Source: Gavia stellata
Taxonomy: Eukaryota > Chordata > Aves > Gaviiformes > Gaviidae
Direction: 5' to 3'
Length of the DNA: 64,000 nt
Assembly (NCBI RefSeq): GCF_030936135.1
Contig: NC_082603.1
Location: forward strand, 19,558,880-19,622,879
Shown here: positions 49,124-62,600 of the stretch, piece after piece
Layout of the letters: each line of letters opens with the position of its first letter
How positions within the stretch are numbered: the first letter of the stretch is position 1
Notes under the pieces: model-generated
Database searches by the model: none
The model's input: only the letters and a program-made list of their open reading frames with translations
What the model was told of the DNA's origin: nothing
Translations under genes and position numbers: made by a program

Positions 49124-50534
49124 CTCTACATAAAAAGCACAAATCTTCACAGCTTGTGCTAACTTATCAGAGTCAAACATGGATTTGTTCTTGGGATGTG
49201 TGATGTATTAGTCAGCAGATGAGCTACAACCAAACCATGTGGCATGACAACCCAGTATTTTGGTAGTAAAAATATGCTGCCATCCACTGGTCTCTTAATA
49301 TACTGACTATATCCCATACTTCTCATTCCCATGTTTGCCAGCAACGGATTTCAGTTTCTGTGTTGATGATTTATCGTGCTGTTTTAGCAGAATATTTTAA
49401 CCTCGTCCTTCTCCTCAGCCTTAGGTTCTCTTTACCACTCAGGGGAGAGATTGTTTGCTTCATTTACCAAATATTTCTCTGTTTTTCTCTCAGTATTTCC
49501 TTCCTCTTCCTCCTTAACATGATGGCCACTGTGTTTCTGACCTTCAACCTCCCTTTTCTTTCCATGTCTTCCTACTGCCAGCCCACTACTTCCCTACACA
49601 AACTTCCTCTTCCAATGCCAGGTCCTTCACTCCTGTTCTTGCTTGTCTTTCACTGAAGCAAGGACTCACTCTTGTACCAGGAGATAACCATCCCATAGTG
49701 GAGGAGGATGACAGGCCAAAGAATTTCTCCTCCAGCATAACTGGGTTTTATGACTGCAGTCCCAATACTGTTTCTGCAGCCTCTGACCTTTCCCACTACT
49801 GGTTCTCACTTATTTTCATCAAGGAGATTAAATTATCTTTTCTCACAGTTTTCCTCCTAGGTTACTGATTGTCGATTCCTATTCTACATACTAATCTTGC
49901 CTTGTAATACAGATATTTATTCTCTTAGCTCAAAAGCATGCAGAAGGTACATCCCTGTATTTCCCTATATATAGCAGCATGTCAAGAGTCTTCCATGATT
50001 CTGTTGCTGAGTTGCTGAGGCCTGAACCTACTCGATCTGTTAGCATCTAGCAAAAGTTTAATTACCTATGCTTCTTGAGCTGTTGACTGTTCTCCATGCT
50101 GTTCTTGAAGTGTCAAACTCATACTGTTCTTGCTTTATTCTTTCTCATTCTATCCTTTAGATGATACTCAGGTTCTTGGCTTTACAGACATGCTAGGAAC
50201 ATTTTAACATTCTGGCAAAAATGAGCTAGGCTTTGTGCTAAAAGAGGCAGTTAGAGTGGGGAATAATTTCTTTTGGAAATTCTTAATTTTCTATTTATCA
50301 GTGTGGAGTTTTTTTCTTCCAGTCTGCAGCTGTGAAAATTCATAGAGCTCAAAAGGTTATTTTGGCTTGTGGCAATTAACTACACAAAATACAAGGTTTA
50401 AAGTTCCTGTTTAAAAAGGAAGTGATTCATTTTTACTTATAGCCATGATAAGCACCCAGTATTTCATGAAAGGCATTCACTCAAATTTATGTAAGAATTA
50501 TTTAGTCTTATATAATGCTCTTGTTGTGCCAAAT

Positions 50535-50600
50535 CTTGAGAGAGTTAATGAAAGGAAGCATAAAAGCCTTGAGAGAGTTAATGAAAGGAAGAATAAAGGC
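50535..50600 (+). repeat. Tandem duplication, 2 x 33 bp
   Basis: Two adjacent copies starting CTTGAGAGAGTTAATGAAAG (50535-50567 and 50568-50600) differ at two positions. It is a recent local duplication or a two-copy minisatellite in non-coding DNA. Confidence 0.9.
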
Positions 50601-53600
50601 AGCAACCATGCATGACTGAGTTGAAACATGAAGTGTCCATCTACCTTGCCTATCTTTTTAGAAGGGAAAAAAAAAAGACAACTCATCTTGCAGGAGAGAG
50701 TATAAGTAAGTGCTTAAAAAAAAGAAAGTGTTGTACATTCTGTTTTCTACATATGGTATGTAGACGAATTTGAAGCATAGTGTACAAGGTACTTGGAAGG
50801 GTTTCCTGGGTACCTGCTTAGTCATAGATTCCTGCAATGTGAACCAGAACAAAATTATTGCAGCAGGCAAAAAGCTGTTTCAGAGCTAAAGGAAACCTTC
50901 CAGCAGACATTAAAAACATGGAAAGAAAGTAAGTATTCAACTCAGTGTTTGTTTTATTGTTTCATCACATATAGAACAAGAACGGATTGCCAACTTAATG
51001 AAGACCGCACACACAAAAAGTATGTGTGTTCAGAAACCTGGGCTTCCATTGAGAATGTAACTTTTTTTGAACCTCAGCTTTCAGAAGCAAAGTAAATCTT
51101 CTGATGTTCCTCTTCAGCCAGGGAGACTAGACCCCTTTCCCTCCAAAAAACCCAAAAAGAATAAAAAGCCAAAAAATGCTTTATCGTTATTCTACTTCAG
51201 AAGCCTGCAAGCTGGATTTTTAGAGCTGCATTAGAACTCTACGTTCTACCCATAAAGGCAAACAGGGTCAAATCTAACTTGAGACAGTTTCAAGAACGCA
51301 GTGCAAGGAACAACATCATTTGCTGGTTTTTGCAGTGTGTAAGGAAGGTTAGACAAAGCACAACATTTTTTCTTGGCTTTGACCACTCACTTACTTAAAG
51401 TAAATGGACTTTGAAATTTGTCAAGTGTGTGTGAGAAGGGTCCATCAAATGCTAAAACGCAGAATATTTCTATCAAAAGCAGCTAAAGAAAACACTATCT
51501 TCTGAGTTTCTGTGTTTTTCCTTGAGTTGTTAACTGTTTAGGCCCAATCCAATTACTTTGAAGCAAATTTGCTGTCATGTCGAACAGGAAGAGCCCAATG
51601 GACAAGATGATAGCCAAGGAGACAAAGAACAGGCACCCACTGATACATTATGTTATGTTACTGAACACCTGTGGTTCAGAACACCAGCTTCCCTCCCAAA
51701 TGCACTCTTGTAAAAAGTCTAAGCAGAGGGTAACTGGAAAATATTTTCAGTAGTTTTTTTTCCTTATCAGTTGTCATAAAGGATGGACAGAAGGAAACAC
51801 ATCATGAAATTACTCACCTAGTGAGCTCAGACAGGAGACAAACTAGAGAAGCAGAGTATTCTTGCATTTATTGATTTAAATAGGAGTCATGGCACCAGGT
51901 GAACACAGACTGTCTCAGAGTAATACCTGATTATCTGTTATGTTCTGAAATAGATTCCTGATGCTGAATGAGGCCTATCAGCTTTTTGCTGTCCAAGAAG
52001 CAAGGTATCCAACCACGTGTTTCAATTGCACCTTTGTACACTGAAGGCCTTCCATACAGCAGCACTTGTGTCCACTGACATACAAGTTAAACAAAGCTTC
52101 TAAACACTGAGAAATGGAATACATCTCTCACCACTTCCCACTACTAAGGCAACCAGGATCAAAAGAGTTGACCATGATTTACTCTTGCATCAAGCAAGCA
52201 CTTCTTTTGAATCATAATTCATTTTGTCTGCTCTCAGGTTGTATTGTCAAGCATATTTGTTTTAAAGCACTTGCAGCAGTGCAGTGGTCCCAGATAACCC
52301 AGACAACCTAATGCATAAGCTTCAAGTAAACAGTGGTGACATACATACCCTCATATGGGTATTCCTACCAATAATTGTTTTCCTTGAAAATACACACCAC
52401 ATGTACATTCTTCAGGGGCCCAGTATAACGCTGCATTAATGACATACTAATTGTGCATCTTTTGGAAGTTTCTAGCAATATTAGTATTTTATCCTGACAG
52501 CCTTCAGAGGCCATACATGATGCCTAATACAGTTTAAATATTTTGTAGAAAGGGAATTGATCCTAGTATATAGGAGTTCATTTGAGTTGCAGATACCTGC
52601 CAGGATGAACACTTTGGTGGTCATGATAAAGTTTGGCTAGGTCTGCACCACATCAAAGATAGGTAAGAAAGAGCACATGTTGTTGTGCCTTGGGAAGTTG
52701 TAGTCTGACTAGCTTCAAAAAAATAAAACAATACACACTGGTATGAGTATCATTACAAGCTATAAATACTGTGAGGGGATCTCAGAGCAGAGAGTTGCCA
52801 AGCACACACAATGCAAGTTTAAACCACATCTTTGCTACAGCATGCTGCAGTTGTGCTGCTGCTTTGTGTCCCTGAGGGTTACCTGTTCACTGCTTTCAGA
52901 TTTGAGATTAAAATCAGGTCACTTGACTAGACATAAAGTTATGTCCGTATCCATTTCTGCAATACAAAGATACTCTTTGCTCTGAACATCTCCCAAAAGT
53001 GACAGCAAATAAAAGAACATATTACAAATGGAGTGGAGGGGAAAACAATTTCGTATTTTCACAGGAACACTTAACAGTGTTTTATATTTAGTAGGAACAA
53101 GGGCATGAACTGAAGGCAGCAGGACAGTAACAACTGAGCAGTAATTTGAGTAAGAAGTTGTTTAGTAAAAATCAATGGATACTACAAAGCTAGGAAACAA
53201 CATAGTATTTTCTCATAAATAACTCAGGGTTTCGATCTCAATAAAACAGCAAAGATTTATACACAAAATAAAATAGAGCACCTTAATTTCTTGGTTTAAA
53301 AGCCATGCCTAATTTACTGCTATATTAATTAGATAGGCTTTCAACAAGTTATTCTTCTGCAGAAAAGTAGTTGTATGTTCATTTGCCATACAAAATATAT
53401 CACTAAAAAAAAGGGTTAACAGTCAAACCAGCAGAATCAAACTCCAGAGACTGGTATACTTCTGCTTTGTCTTAGTTTTAAGTGCCTGATTTACTCAGCA
53501 GCAGCAGGAAAGTAATCACTCTAGTGAGTCAACATCATGTAACAGCACAGTATGAGAGTTTTTTTGTTCTCAGTATTCTTCCCAAGGTTTTACTGTGGTG

Positions 53601-55269
53601 AAATCCCACTATAAGAAGTCATGCTGGATGGAACGGGAAGGAGTAAATCAGTCTTACTGTAAAACCACAGATTCATCTAAGAATATATTTCCTAGTTTCT
53701 GTATAATGGAAATCCTCAGAGGCAGCTGTGTTGGTATTTGATATATAGGAATAACTGGATAATGGATTTACAGTGTAGAAATCTTAACATTTCCAAAATT
53801 ATTCACTAGAGCAGTTCCATACCTTGACCTTCTCAGCCAGCATCCAGCACTGCATTACAGTACATGTCCTGGAGCTGGCAATACATCCCCTTGGGGCTGA
53901 GTGCATCAAGTTGCTTTTAGAAAGCTGTGCGTGGGAAGGTAATCTAATCTACATGGTATGTCTCAGTAACTGCAGAAAAATGGTTCCACAGGACAGGTGA
54001 TAGCCACAGAAGCTGCATGCCAGGGTGCAACCACTATTTAGGAATCCCACAGAACAAAGAGAAAGCAGGAAGACATTGGGACTGCACAGCTTTGTGACTT
54101 AGAGCAGCATGACAGTCTCTTGCCAGGTAACCTCAGTCAGTCTCCAAGAAACACAAAATCAGGAATATGGATGGGTAAAACCTTATCAGAAGAGAATCTC
54201 AGTGGTCCCTAAAAGTGGAGGATCTGTGGCCTTTGTTTTCTGGGATATAATCTTGAAGGTCAGCTCAAAATTTTTCCTTAAAAGTACTTCTTGATGGGTC
54301 CCTCAATAATTTTAACACCATTATTTGTAAGTATTCTATCCTGAAAAGATACTGGAAGGTGTTCACTTGACAATGATCTTTTGAGGTTGGATTTAATTTG
54401 GTTAGCTAAGAGCCTTTCTGACTCCCCCCTTAAAATTAAAGCAAGATTGGTAGGAAAAGCACATCATTTAGTATTTGCTCTTTCATGCTTGGGGCCAAGC
54501 TATGATTAGGAGGGCAATTCACATTTTGGTGCAGTCTAATTTTTTTTAACCCAGTATTATCTTCATGTAGTTATTTCAGTGGAACAGTGGCTCAAACCAC
54601 AGACTAAAGCATTCCTCATCTTAAATATGGGCAGAGAAAAATTTCTACCTTTCTCTGTTGTAGGTTGTATGTAATTTTAAGGCAGGATGTCTATCAAACT
54701 TCTCTCTAGGCTACAGGTCCTGACTAGGCTGGAAATTCCGTGGGCAAACAGATTTTTGGTGCAGGAGGATAAGCAGAGAACAGGATAGTTAAGATAATTT
54801 TTTACTCCACCTTTCCCCTCTGCATTCAGTGACTTGGTTTTGCCAATGTTACTTTACATTTTAGGCCATCTGACCCAGTTTCTGGAAAGCACGGATCTTC
54901 GATAAGGAGAGGTCTTCAGAACAGACAGACGTATCTTTAATTGGCAGGTTTAGGTGGCTCATGGTGAAACACTTCAGAGCCTCTGTACTTACTCAGTGCA
55001 GCCAGGCTCCAAACTGTGGAGTTTCCAGTCAGACTGTTGACTCTTAATGCTGCCAGCTTGGTTTTTTTCCCCTTCTGGGTCTGACAGAGCAGAGCTGTAA
55101 TAAGGTGACAAACCGCAGCTTCCCTCCACTCCCAGCAGTGAGGAACACCCGCATTCACGCTCCAACATTAGTCAGCCATGCATGCCCCAAATGAAGCAGC
55201 TGTGTCTGCAGAGTGGAGTCTTGCTAAAGCTTTTAAGTTATCTGCATCAGTCACAGAGTATCTCGTTTT

Positions 55270-55640
55270 ATGACTTTTCACTTCCGAACTCCACCCCCCC
55301 CATGCCACACGCACCCCTGGGAGCCCAGCCAGGCCTTCCCCATGCGGGGCGCTCGGCCTGCCTGTGGAGGGTCATCACACACAGCAAGTCCCCGGGGGGA
55401 ATGGCTGAGTGCCACCTTTGACCTTGCCGAAAGGTCGCCAAAGGGGCTGTGACAAAGAGGACCCATAACTGGATTTTCCACGTTGTGTGGAATAGGCAGA
55501 GGTGTGTCACCGGCTGTGAGACAGCCTCCCCGTGACCTCCCGCCTCGGCCTGGACCTCTGCCATCCGCAGCAGCTCCCTCTGGAGCCTGCGCTAGCACCC
55601 CGCTCCTGTCACAACAGAGGCCATGGCCCATCAGAACAGC
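55270..55640. promoter_or_regulatory. Isolated GC/CpG-rich patch
   Basis: This stretch of about 370 bp has many CpGs (roughly 17 by eye) in otherwise AT-rich DNA. No known exon overlaps it. It could be a small orphan CpG island, enhancer or promoter of an unannotated transcript. The call rests on composition only. Confidence 0.35.
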
Positions 55641-55887
55641 AAATCCAGAGAAACTAAATCAAAGCAGAGCTTTTGCTTCTTAATCCCGGCTGCAAAGATT
55701 TGGGATTTCCCAAAGAAAAGCATGGCAGCTGTCACAGGCCCTCAAACGGATTTGCCAGGCCAAGAAATAAGCCTTAGGGATCATTTCTGCATCACTGGAA
55801 CAAAAGGCAGATCCTGCCATCAGGCAAAGCACATGTTGCCACGAAACAAATATTAGAGGACATTTGACACCCACAGGAAGAGGTGTG

Positions 55888-55974
55888 TATATATATAAAG
55901 GGAGAAAGCAACTGTTATCGGCACTCTTCAGCGGCCAGTGCAGCCCCACTGCAGGCTGCCTGGCGCCATCTTGG
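55888..55974 (+). promoter_or_regulatory. TATA-like element with downstream YY1-like motif (weak)
   Basis: TATATATATAAAGG at 55888-55901 is followed about 30 bp later by a GC-richer segment and, at 55962-55974, GGCGCCATCTTGG, the reverse complement of a YY1-type motif. The order suits a core promoter reading to the right, but no transcript is known. Confidence 0.25.
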
Positions 55975-58779
55975 CTGCCCTCACTCCTGCCCGCAGCACT
56001 GACCACCACAAAGGGGACTGGTCTCCACAGCAGCTGAGGATAGTGATTAATGTCAGGCTGACATTGACGCATTTTCCTAAGGTGATCTGAGAGACAGAAT
56101 CGTGTAAGAAAGTGGGTGTAAGAGTAGGCTTTTCTTACTTTATTTCTTTTGAATAAAATGGTGAGTCTAAATGGACGTTCAGTTTGCTTGTCCTGAGCTT
56201 CAGAGCTGTGCACAGCATCAGCCCTAGTCAGCTGCAGCTTCCCCGGCTCACCCTTTTCCTAGTTTACTGACAGATTCTTCACTGTGAAACTAGTTTATTT
56301 ATCATTGTAACAGCTGGGGATTGCCATAAATTATTTCTGTGAAAGTGAAACTCACCCCTTAGCCTAACATGAGCATTGCTGCTGTTCACCGTTCATGCAC
56401 GTACAAGCACTGGAAAGCCACAAAATTTAATAATACTAGGAGCATTTGTTCCCCCGTTTCTCGCCTTTTCTGGGACTGGGCCCCAGCCAGGTCCTGCTCA
56501 GGATGTGAGTGTGGTAACAAGGACCAACCCTGCTCTCAGCAAAACATGGGCGACATGTCACCTGCTGCTTAGTACACACAGGCAGTGCCGTGGCTCTGCT
56601 AGTGCTCTCCCTCTTACAGCCTTCCTGAGCTGGAGTTGTTTGGTTTTAAGTTAAGATACACATAATCATATCCCTCCTCCATTTTAGCAGATAATTATTC
56701 CTTTAAAATGTACTCACAAGGATCATCACTTACACGCTGTGAATATGTATTCAGTGAGAAATTTTACCCCAGTTTAATTCTGCATCTTTGGTTACAAAAT
56801 CAGAGGGACAGCATCACTTCATTAATTCACCCCAAGTTGGGCATTAACAGTGTAAACCAGGGATGGATAAAAGGGCCATTTTGATCATGAAAATCACATG
56901 CGCATGACAGATACCATGTCTGCATTGGAGCAGCATGATTACAGTCTTTCATGGGTTACTTGTCATAATGACAGCGTTAGTGTATAAACTCTGTATTGGA
57001 ACAGGCTACTGAAACAGCCACTGAAAAACTCTCTGGATGAATTTCTGTGGCAGAGTCAAGGGTTTTCATGTGATCTAAAGTTCACCATCCAGGTAAGAAT
57101 TGCTGTCATTAGCAGATAAATTCCATACGTAGAAAGATGCATATGTGAATGGCCCTGCAGTGAAGTGTCTGAGTGAAAAGTTACCTATTACCAACCTCCT
57201 CTTGTTCAGGCACCAAGCAACAACCAGAAACCTCTCCCCTATGGACGAAGAGCCTTCCAAGGGACAGAGTCTGTCAGCATACCTCTAGCAGGTCTTCTGT
57301 TGACATAGGAGCACGGTATGAGGATGCTGGCATTTTAAGTGGTTTTTGAAGTGCGTTAGTTATGGTGATTGTCTCCGAGGAGAAGGGAGGCTGTTTGCCT
57401 ACGTGTTGAATGCCAGTACTTGTGAGACAAGCAAAAGTTGTGATCTTGCTTAAAGCAGTATTCTTTCAAGAATGACTTAAAAACTCAGGTAAAAACCTTC
57501 AGAAAGTCTCACAGTTTCTGAGCTTAGATGAAGAGAGTTTTCACTGCTCTTTGGTGCCACTGACCACCTCTGTCTACATCAGCATGGCACAGAGGAACAG
57601 GTTTACAGAACAAAAGAGCTGCTGCCTGAGAATCCAGTGTTACATGATATCGCATTACAGGTGTGGTCCTAGGAAACATCTCCCACTTTCATTTCACATT
57701 AAAGGAATCCAGAACACATACTCTAAGACCATGATGACGTGAACCAAAGCACACTAAGCAGCGACAACTGAGAGGTTCACATCAAAAGCACGCTCCCATT
57801 GTGAACTAAAACACTAATGCAGACAATCAAACTGTGTCCCTTCCCAACTCCACAGTCCACGTCTCCCTCCGAGCACAGCCATTTGACTAAGAACAGTGCC
57901 TAATCCCTGCAGATATACATTTAAGGATGGACACCATTGTCACCGTTGTTCATGATCCTACTGCCTGGTTTTAAAAAATTATATTTAGCACATTTGTTAC
58001 ACTGATTTTTGCTGCAAAATTGATAGGATGACAAGCAACTACAGTAATCACCGTTGAGACAGAATCAGCATTTGGCAGCAGTGCCACAGAGTAGGCTAAA
58101 ATAACACGCTGTTGTCCACTTTTTTTTGCAAATGGTTACCGCTGCAAAGTGGCTAGCATTTGATTCCATCCAGCAAAGACCTTACAAATATACATAATCT
58201 GAATGTGCAAACCATCCCACTCATATAGGCACATTTAAAAGGTTTGCTGGACTCAGACTCATGATGTACCTTGCAAGTGCAAAGAACAGAGACATCAGCA
58301 TTTTTTTTTTTAAACTAGAGCAAATAAAGGTTAGATTCAAAATATGCAGGATTTTGCATAAGCTGAGAGCAGTTCAGTGGAGCACAGAAACTAATGCCAC
58401 TGGCTCTGGTCAGAGAAGCAGTAGCCTACAGGGGTTGTTGTAACAGAAAGTGTCTGGGAATGTTCAGTCTAGGAAGAGCTACCATCTATACAAGTCTCAC
58501 ATACATAGTGATGGAAGTCTCCAGGAGAATTAAATGAAACTACCTGCACGCCTGCTCAATATTCATCTGGCACCAAAACTTAAATACCTCTCCAGCCAAA
58601 TTCCGCAATGCTTTAAAGACATTAAGCTATCAGTCTAGCCCATCGCACCCTATCCATGAACTCACATTCAACCAGACTCCCCTCATTTCTAATCTTAACC
58701 AGTTTCTGTATTTATTCCATCAGCCATTCCATGCAAAATTTATCTGAACACTATTTATCCCCAAGCATGTCTTAAATTT

Positions 58780-58798
58780 AAAAAAAAAAAAAAAAAAA
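58780..58798 (+). repeat. A19 homopolymer
   Basis: Poly(A) tract. No retroposon body is recognised upstream. Confidence 0.75.
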
Positions 58799-59578
58799 GT
58801 GTGTGATCTACAGATATTTTTACAGGATTAACACAATTATAAAAAAATTTTGCTCCCTTGTTACCACAGATTTCTCCAAGCCTCTCGGCATATTAGCAAA
58901 CACATGCTACCTAATGACGCCGACTGGAATTGCAACTGGAACCACAGGGTTTCCACTGGACACTGAGAGGTGGGGTTTGGATTTTGGTTTTCTAATCATT
59001 CATTTCTCACCATCCGTAGCCCTACAACTTCTTCCCTTCTTGCTCACCGATAATGCCGGGGTTTGAGCCTGTCTGGGAAGCTGGAGGGAAGAAGAATCTG
59101 CACTTCCAAGAAGCCATCTCCCGCGGTACAAACCGTGCAAAGAAACTTCAGGCTTCAGTAGTACAGCAACGGAGCAGGTCTGGTGGAGGCAGAACCCAAC
59201 CTGCCTTTTGGTTCCTGTTGTTCACAGCCACAAACTCAAGTGCTACCAGCTGCGTGAGCTCAGTCAAGTGCAACTTGGAAAAGGATTAGGGTAGGCATGG
59301 TAACTTGTAGATCTTCACCTGATGCACTAAAGTCACTGTATACTGATTTTGAGAGAAACACTCTTATCTCTGGAAGTATCTTAATATTAAAATCTATAGA
59401 TCTGAAAAAGCTAGAAAGCTTTGAACTGACAGGAAAAAAAAAAATCCCTATTAAGTTGACACTAGCAGTTATTCTATTAGCACAGGGCAAATATGTCTGT
59501 TCTGATCCAGGCTGGACCCTGTCTACTTCTGTGTTCCCTGAGTGGCTGCCAGACCTTCTCATAACTGGTCCTGAACAA

Positions 59579-59606
59579 TTTTTTTTTTTTTTTTTTTTAA
59601 AAAAAA
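59579..59606. repeat. T20-A8 homopolymer junction
   Basis: Twenty T directly followed by eight A. It is a low-complexity palindrome-like tract, likely length-variable. Confidence 0.8.
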
Positions 59607-62600
59607 CCCCACATTGTCCAAGAACCAAAGCAACAGAGCAAAATGAAAGTTTGGGAAAATGATAAAATAATGTCAGGGTCTCCTTTCAGGACAACAAGTG
59701 AGAATGAATTCAACCTGAAGTAGTTTTTCCCCCTTGCTATTAATATAAAATGTGAGCGCAGGCCTGGAAAGGTCATGTCTGAGCCAACCTTTACAGGAGG
59801 ATATGACTAAGGCACAAGCCATCAGGAAACAGTAGGCTCAATCACCGTATCACTAAGACAACATGGATGAATCATTCCCTATTTCTGTGCTGCAGTTTCT
59901 CCCAGGTAAATAGAGACAACGACACTCACCTTTGTAAAGGAAGTTCATGATCAGCAATATGGAGGTATTACACTGAAAATAATGAATAGTTTCTCTGCAG
60001 GGGGAACAGGACTGGAAACCTAGAAACTCTCCTAGATGCTTAACACTCTCAATGGAGAAACATCAATGCTATTTCCCCTGGATGGCGTGTAAAGGTTGAT
60101 GTGGGAAATGTGAAATTAAGCCTCAGTGCATTGGCCTTCCCATTTCCCAAAGATGCATAAAACGTAACTCCCCAAAATCTCAAAAAAGGGGATTTCAACA
60201 TTTCAGAAACTACTAACATACAAAAAACTCGCTATTTGTGAGACTCCTGATGTATATCAACAACACTGTTGAGTATCTAGAATTTAAAGCAATTTAACTC
60301 AGAGAAGTGAAATTGGAAGATTAATTCTGGTTTCAAATGTTTCTCCTTTTGAAGAAGCAATTTCCTAGCTCATTATTCCAATTCCAGTGCTTTTGCTTCT
60401 GCCTATAACTTTGTAAAGACATTTTAAAGCTTTAATTCATTTTGCAATTTTAAATAGCTTCCCTTAATCGCTCATGTCAAACACCTATTTCACATTTTTA
60501 AAAAATTTATGAAACAATTCTGTGCTGTCAGGAGGAAAAAATTTCTTAGCATTCAGATTATTAACTGCATGCAAGCTCCCCATGCTGCTGTGTTTCCTAT
60601 CATTCACTTCTGGCAGGAAACTACTTACAAAAGGTATAACATTCATACAGTCATTTAGTGTTTGCATTCATGGTACATTTTCTTGCCATTCCCTCAGCTA
60701 AGGTACAGAATTCATCAAGCTACCCAATTTGTTTGGAGGGGTTTCTCACTGCCAGATGCCACGCTGAATGCTCCATGTCACTGAACAATGGTAAGGGCAA
60801 TAGCATAGAAGACAACTGAGATTGTGTCTGTCAGCTTGACTGACACCTTTGCATTTTCACCAAACACAAATTCGCATGGCTAAGTGAAACTAACAAGCTT
60901 CCATTAATAGCTGTGTGATTAACTGGTTACAGCCCATTATATTAGAACACACCCGGTTAGGAATTCTACTTAAAGACAAAAGAAATGGATCAGGATTGGG
61001 TTGCAGGCCAAGTTTAGCAAGGATTTTCAGCAATTCATAAATTCTTAAAGTGAATGAAATGGAGCAAAAAAACTAAAATGGTTTCAATGGTCTGAGATAT
61101 GGGGATTCAACTCTAGTCTCACAGGACTCAGTAGACCTTGACCTTAAATAAAGTTGGCAGTCCATGGAAAATAACATAGCCCAATTCTGCAGTCCTTGTT
61201 TAGCCAGCACTTGTAACCATAGTGCCAGAAAGGCAATGACTAACTTTCCATCACCTCACATACAGACAAACATCATCTACTAACTCTCACAAGAGTTTTT
61301 GTTAAAAAAGATTCCAGGACTTAGTTTATTTATGGCTGAGGGGGCTTTGATAACCCTATTCCCTTTCCCAGAAGTATTTATTTCAGACCAGATGACTACC
61401 TGACCCTCTAAAAGACTAGCTTTGAATTGGGATATTGACATATTATCATCAACTACTTATTAGACATTTAAACATTAAATCCTTTTGCTCTAAGTTTGAT
61501 GTGGAGTTGCATGGCTATGGGGAGATATTCCACAAATTCTGCAAGATGGATTAAAAGGTACCAGGTTGCACTGCAGAATTTCACAGCGCTTCACTACTTT
61601 CCACTGACAACTTCAGTCTCCATTTTTGGGGAACTGAAACTCTGTTTCCCTTTACGTTCAAGTATTTTGTGCTGAATACAAATGGGAGTATTTTTCCCTG
61701 TTCCTTCCAGGTAGAAGCATAAAAATTACTCACGGGACTCCCATCAGAAATTTGCAGATAAGTAATATAATGTCTTTTGAATGAAGAACTTTGTTTCATA
61801 AGCCTTTCAAATTTGTGGGTTGTCACAAGCACCTTTCTATGTACAACAGCAAAATGGCAAATTCTTGGGGCTTTTAAAATGAAAACAAAGGAAGAAGCAG
61901 TCTGTTGCTGTTCCCATAAAATTCCACAGTACTGCAGTACCTGCCTGAAACCCCAGACCAATGATCTATTTCACATCAGTTTTTAAGGCCTCCCAGCTTT
62001 CAAGGTAGGATGAAGCACAGTTCAGCTATTCTGATGGTATTATGTGGACATCAGTACTAGAATTCTTTACAGTGAGTAACAGTTTTGATTCTGAAATCCC
62101 AGACAAGGTGTTTGCATAGTACAGACATAGCTAGCATAAGTCCTAACAAGTTTTATATTTGTTCTCATGTTTTCCAAATTGCAATATATTCTTGGTATGT
62201 TCTATCACTCAGGAAGCCCATGCCAGCTCCTTGTAAAATCTGAAGTACCCACATCTTCACTGTACAAAATACAGATGAGGCCAGTCCTGCCCAATTTGCT
62301 TTCGTAAGTCATCATATATAAATCCCTGGCTATGAAGCTACATGCACGAGTAAACATCAGGCCTACCACAGTTAGACTATCAGTAAGCTACCAGACCAGT
62401 TCAGCCCTCACCAAAGCTGACAGGAGTCCTTTAATGTACAGCAAAGTCCTAAATACAGTTTTCCTCTAGGTTTGGCCTACAGATCTATATGGATATAGGA
62501 GGCTATATCCTGCACTAGAGGAACTTTTCATACTATACACTGTAAGGAAGAAATTTATCATTCATATATCTCGCTGATTGGTGCATGCGCGCCCTGTCCT

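Larger units (their letters stand above)
47771..49145 (+). other. SELENOF: SELENOF 3' untranslated region
   Basis: The region after the stop is AT-rich and non-coding. It contains the SECIS candidate (48314-48382) and AATAAA hexamers at 48600-48605, 48849-48854 and 49118-49123. The first is followed by a GT-rich stretch (GTGGTTTTTGCTG), the usual downstream element, so the main 3' end is probably near 48620, giving a UTR of about 850 nt. Longer forms may end near 49140. The true end cannot be fixed without transcript data. Confidence 0.75.

Noticed and set aside
55680..56213. 177-codon minus-strand ORF downstream of the GC-rich patch
   Set aside because: Its length is unusual for this region, but the residues show no domain, signal or family that I recognise, and no splice or promoter signals support it on that strand. 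Conservation data could reopen it.
57733..57780. GTGAACC/GGTTCAC inverted repeat next to ATGATGA and CTGA boxes, considered as snoRNA or tRNA-like
   Set aside because: The C and D boxes are too close, the terminal stem is only 4 bp, and no tRNA arms or promoter boxes are present.
61581..61961. 126-codon minus-strand ORF with a possible 103-nt exon at 61734-61836 (acceptor ACATAG, donor GTGAGT)
   Set aside because: The donor is good, but the predicted peptide resembles no protein I know, including SH3GLB1. One splice-like pair in AT-rich DNA is expected by chance.
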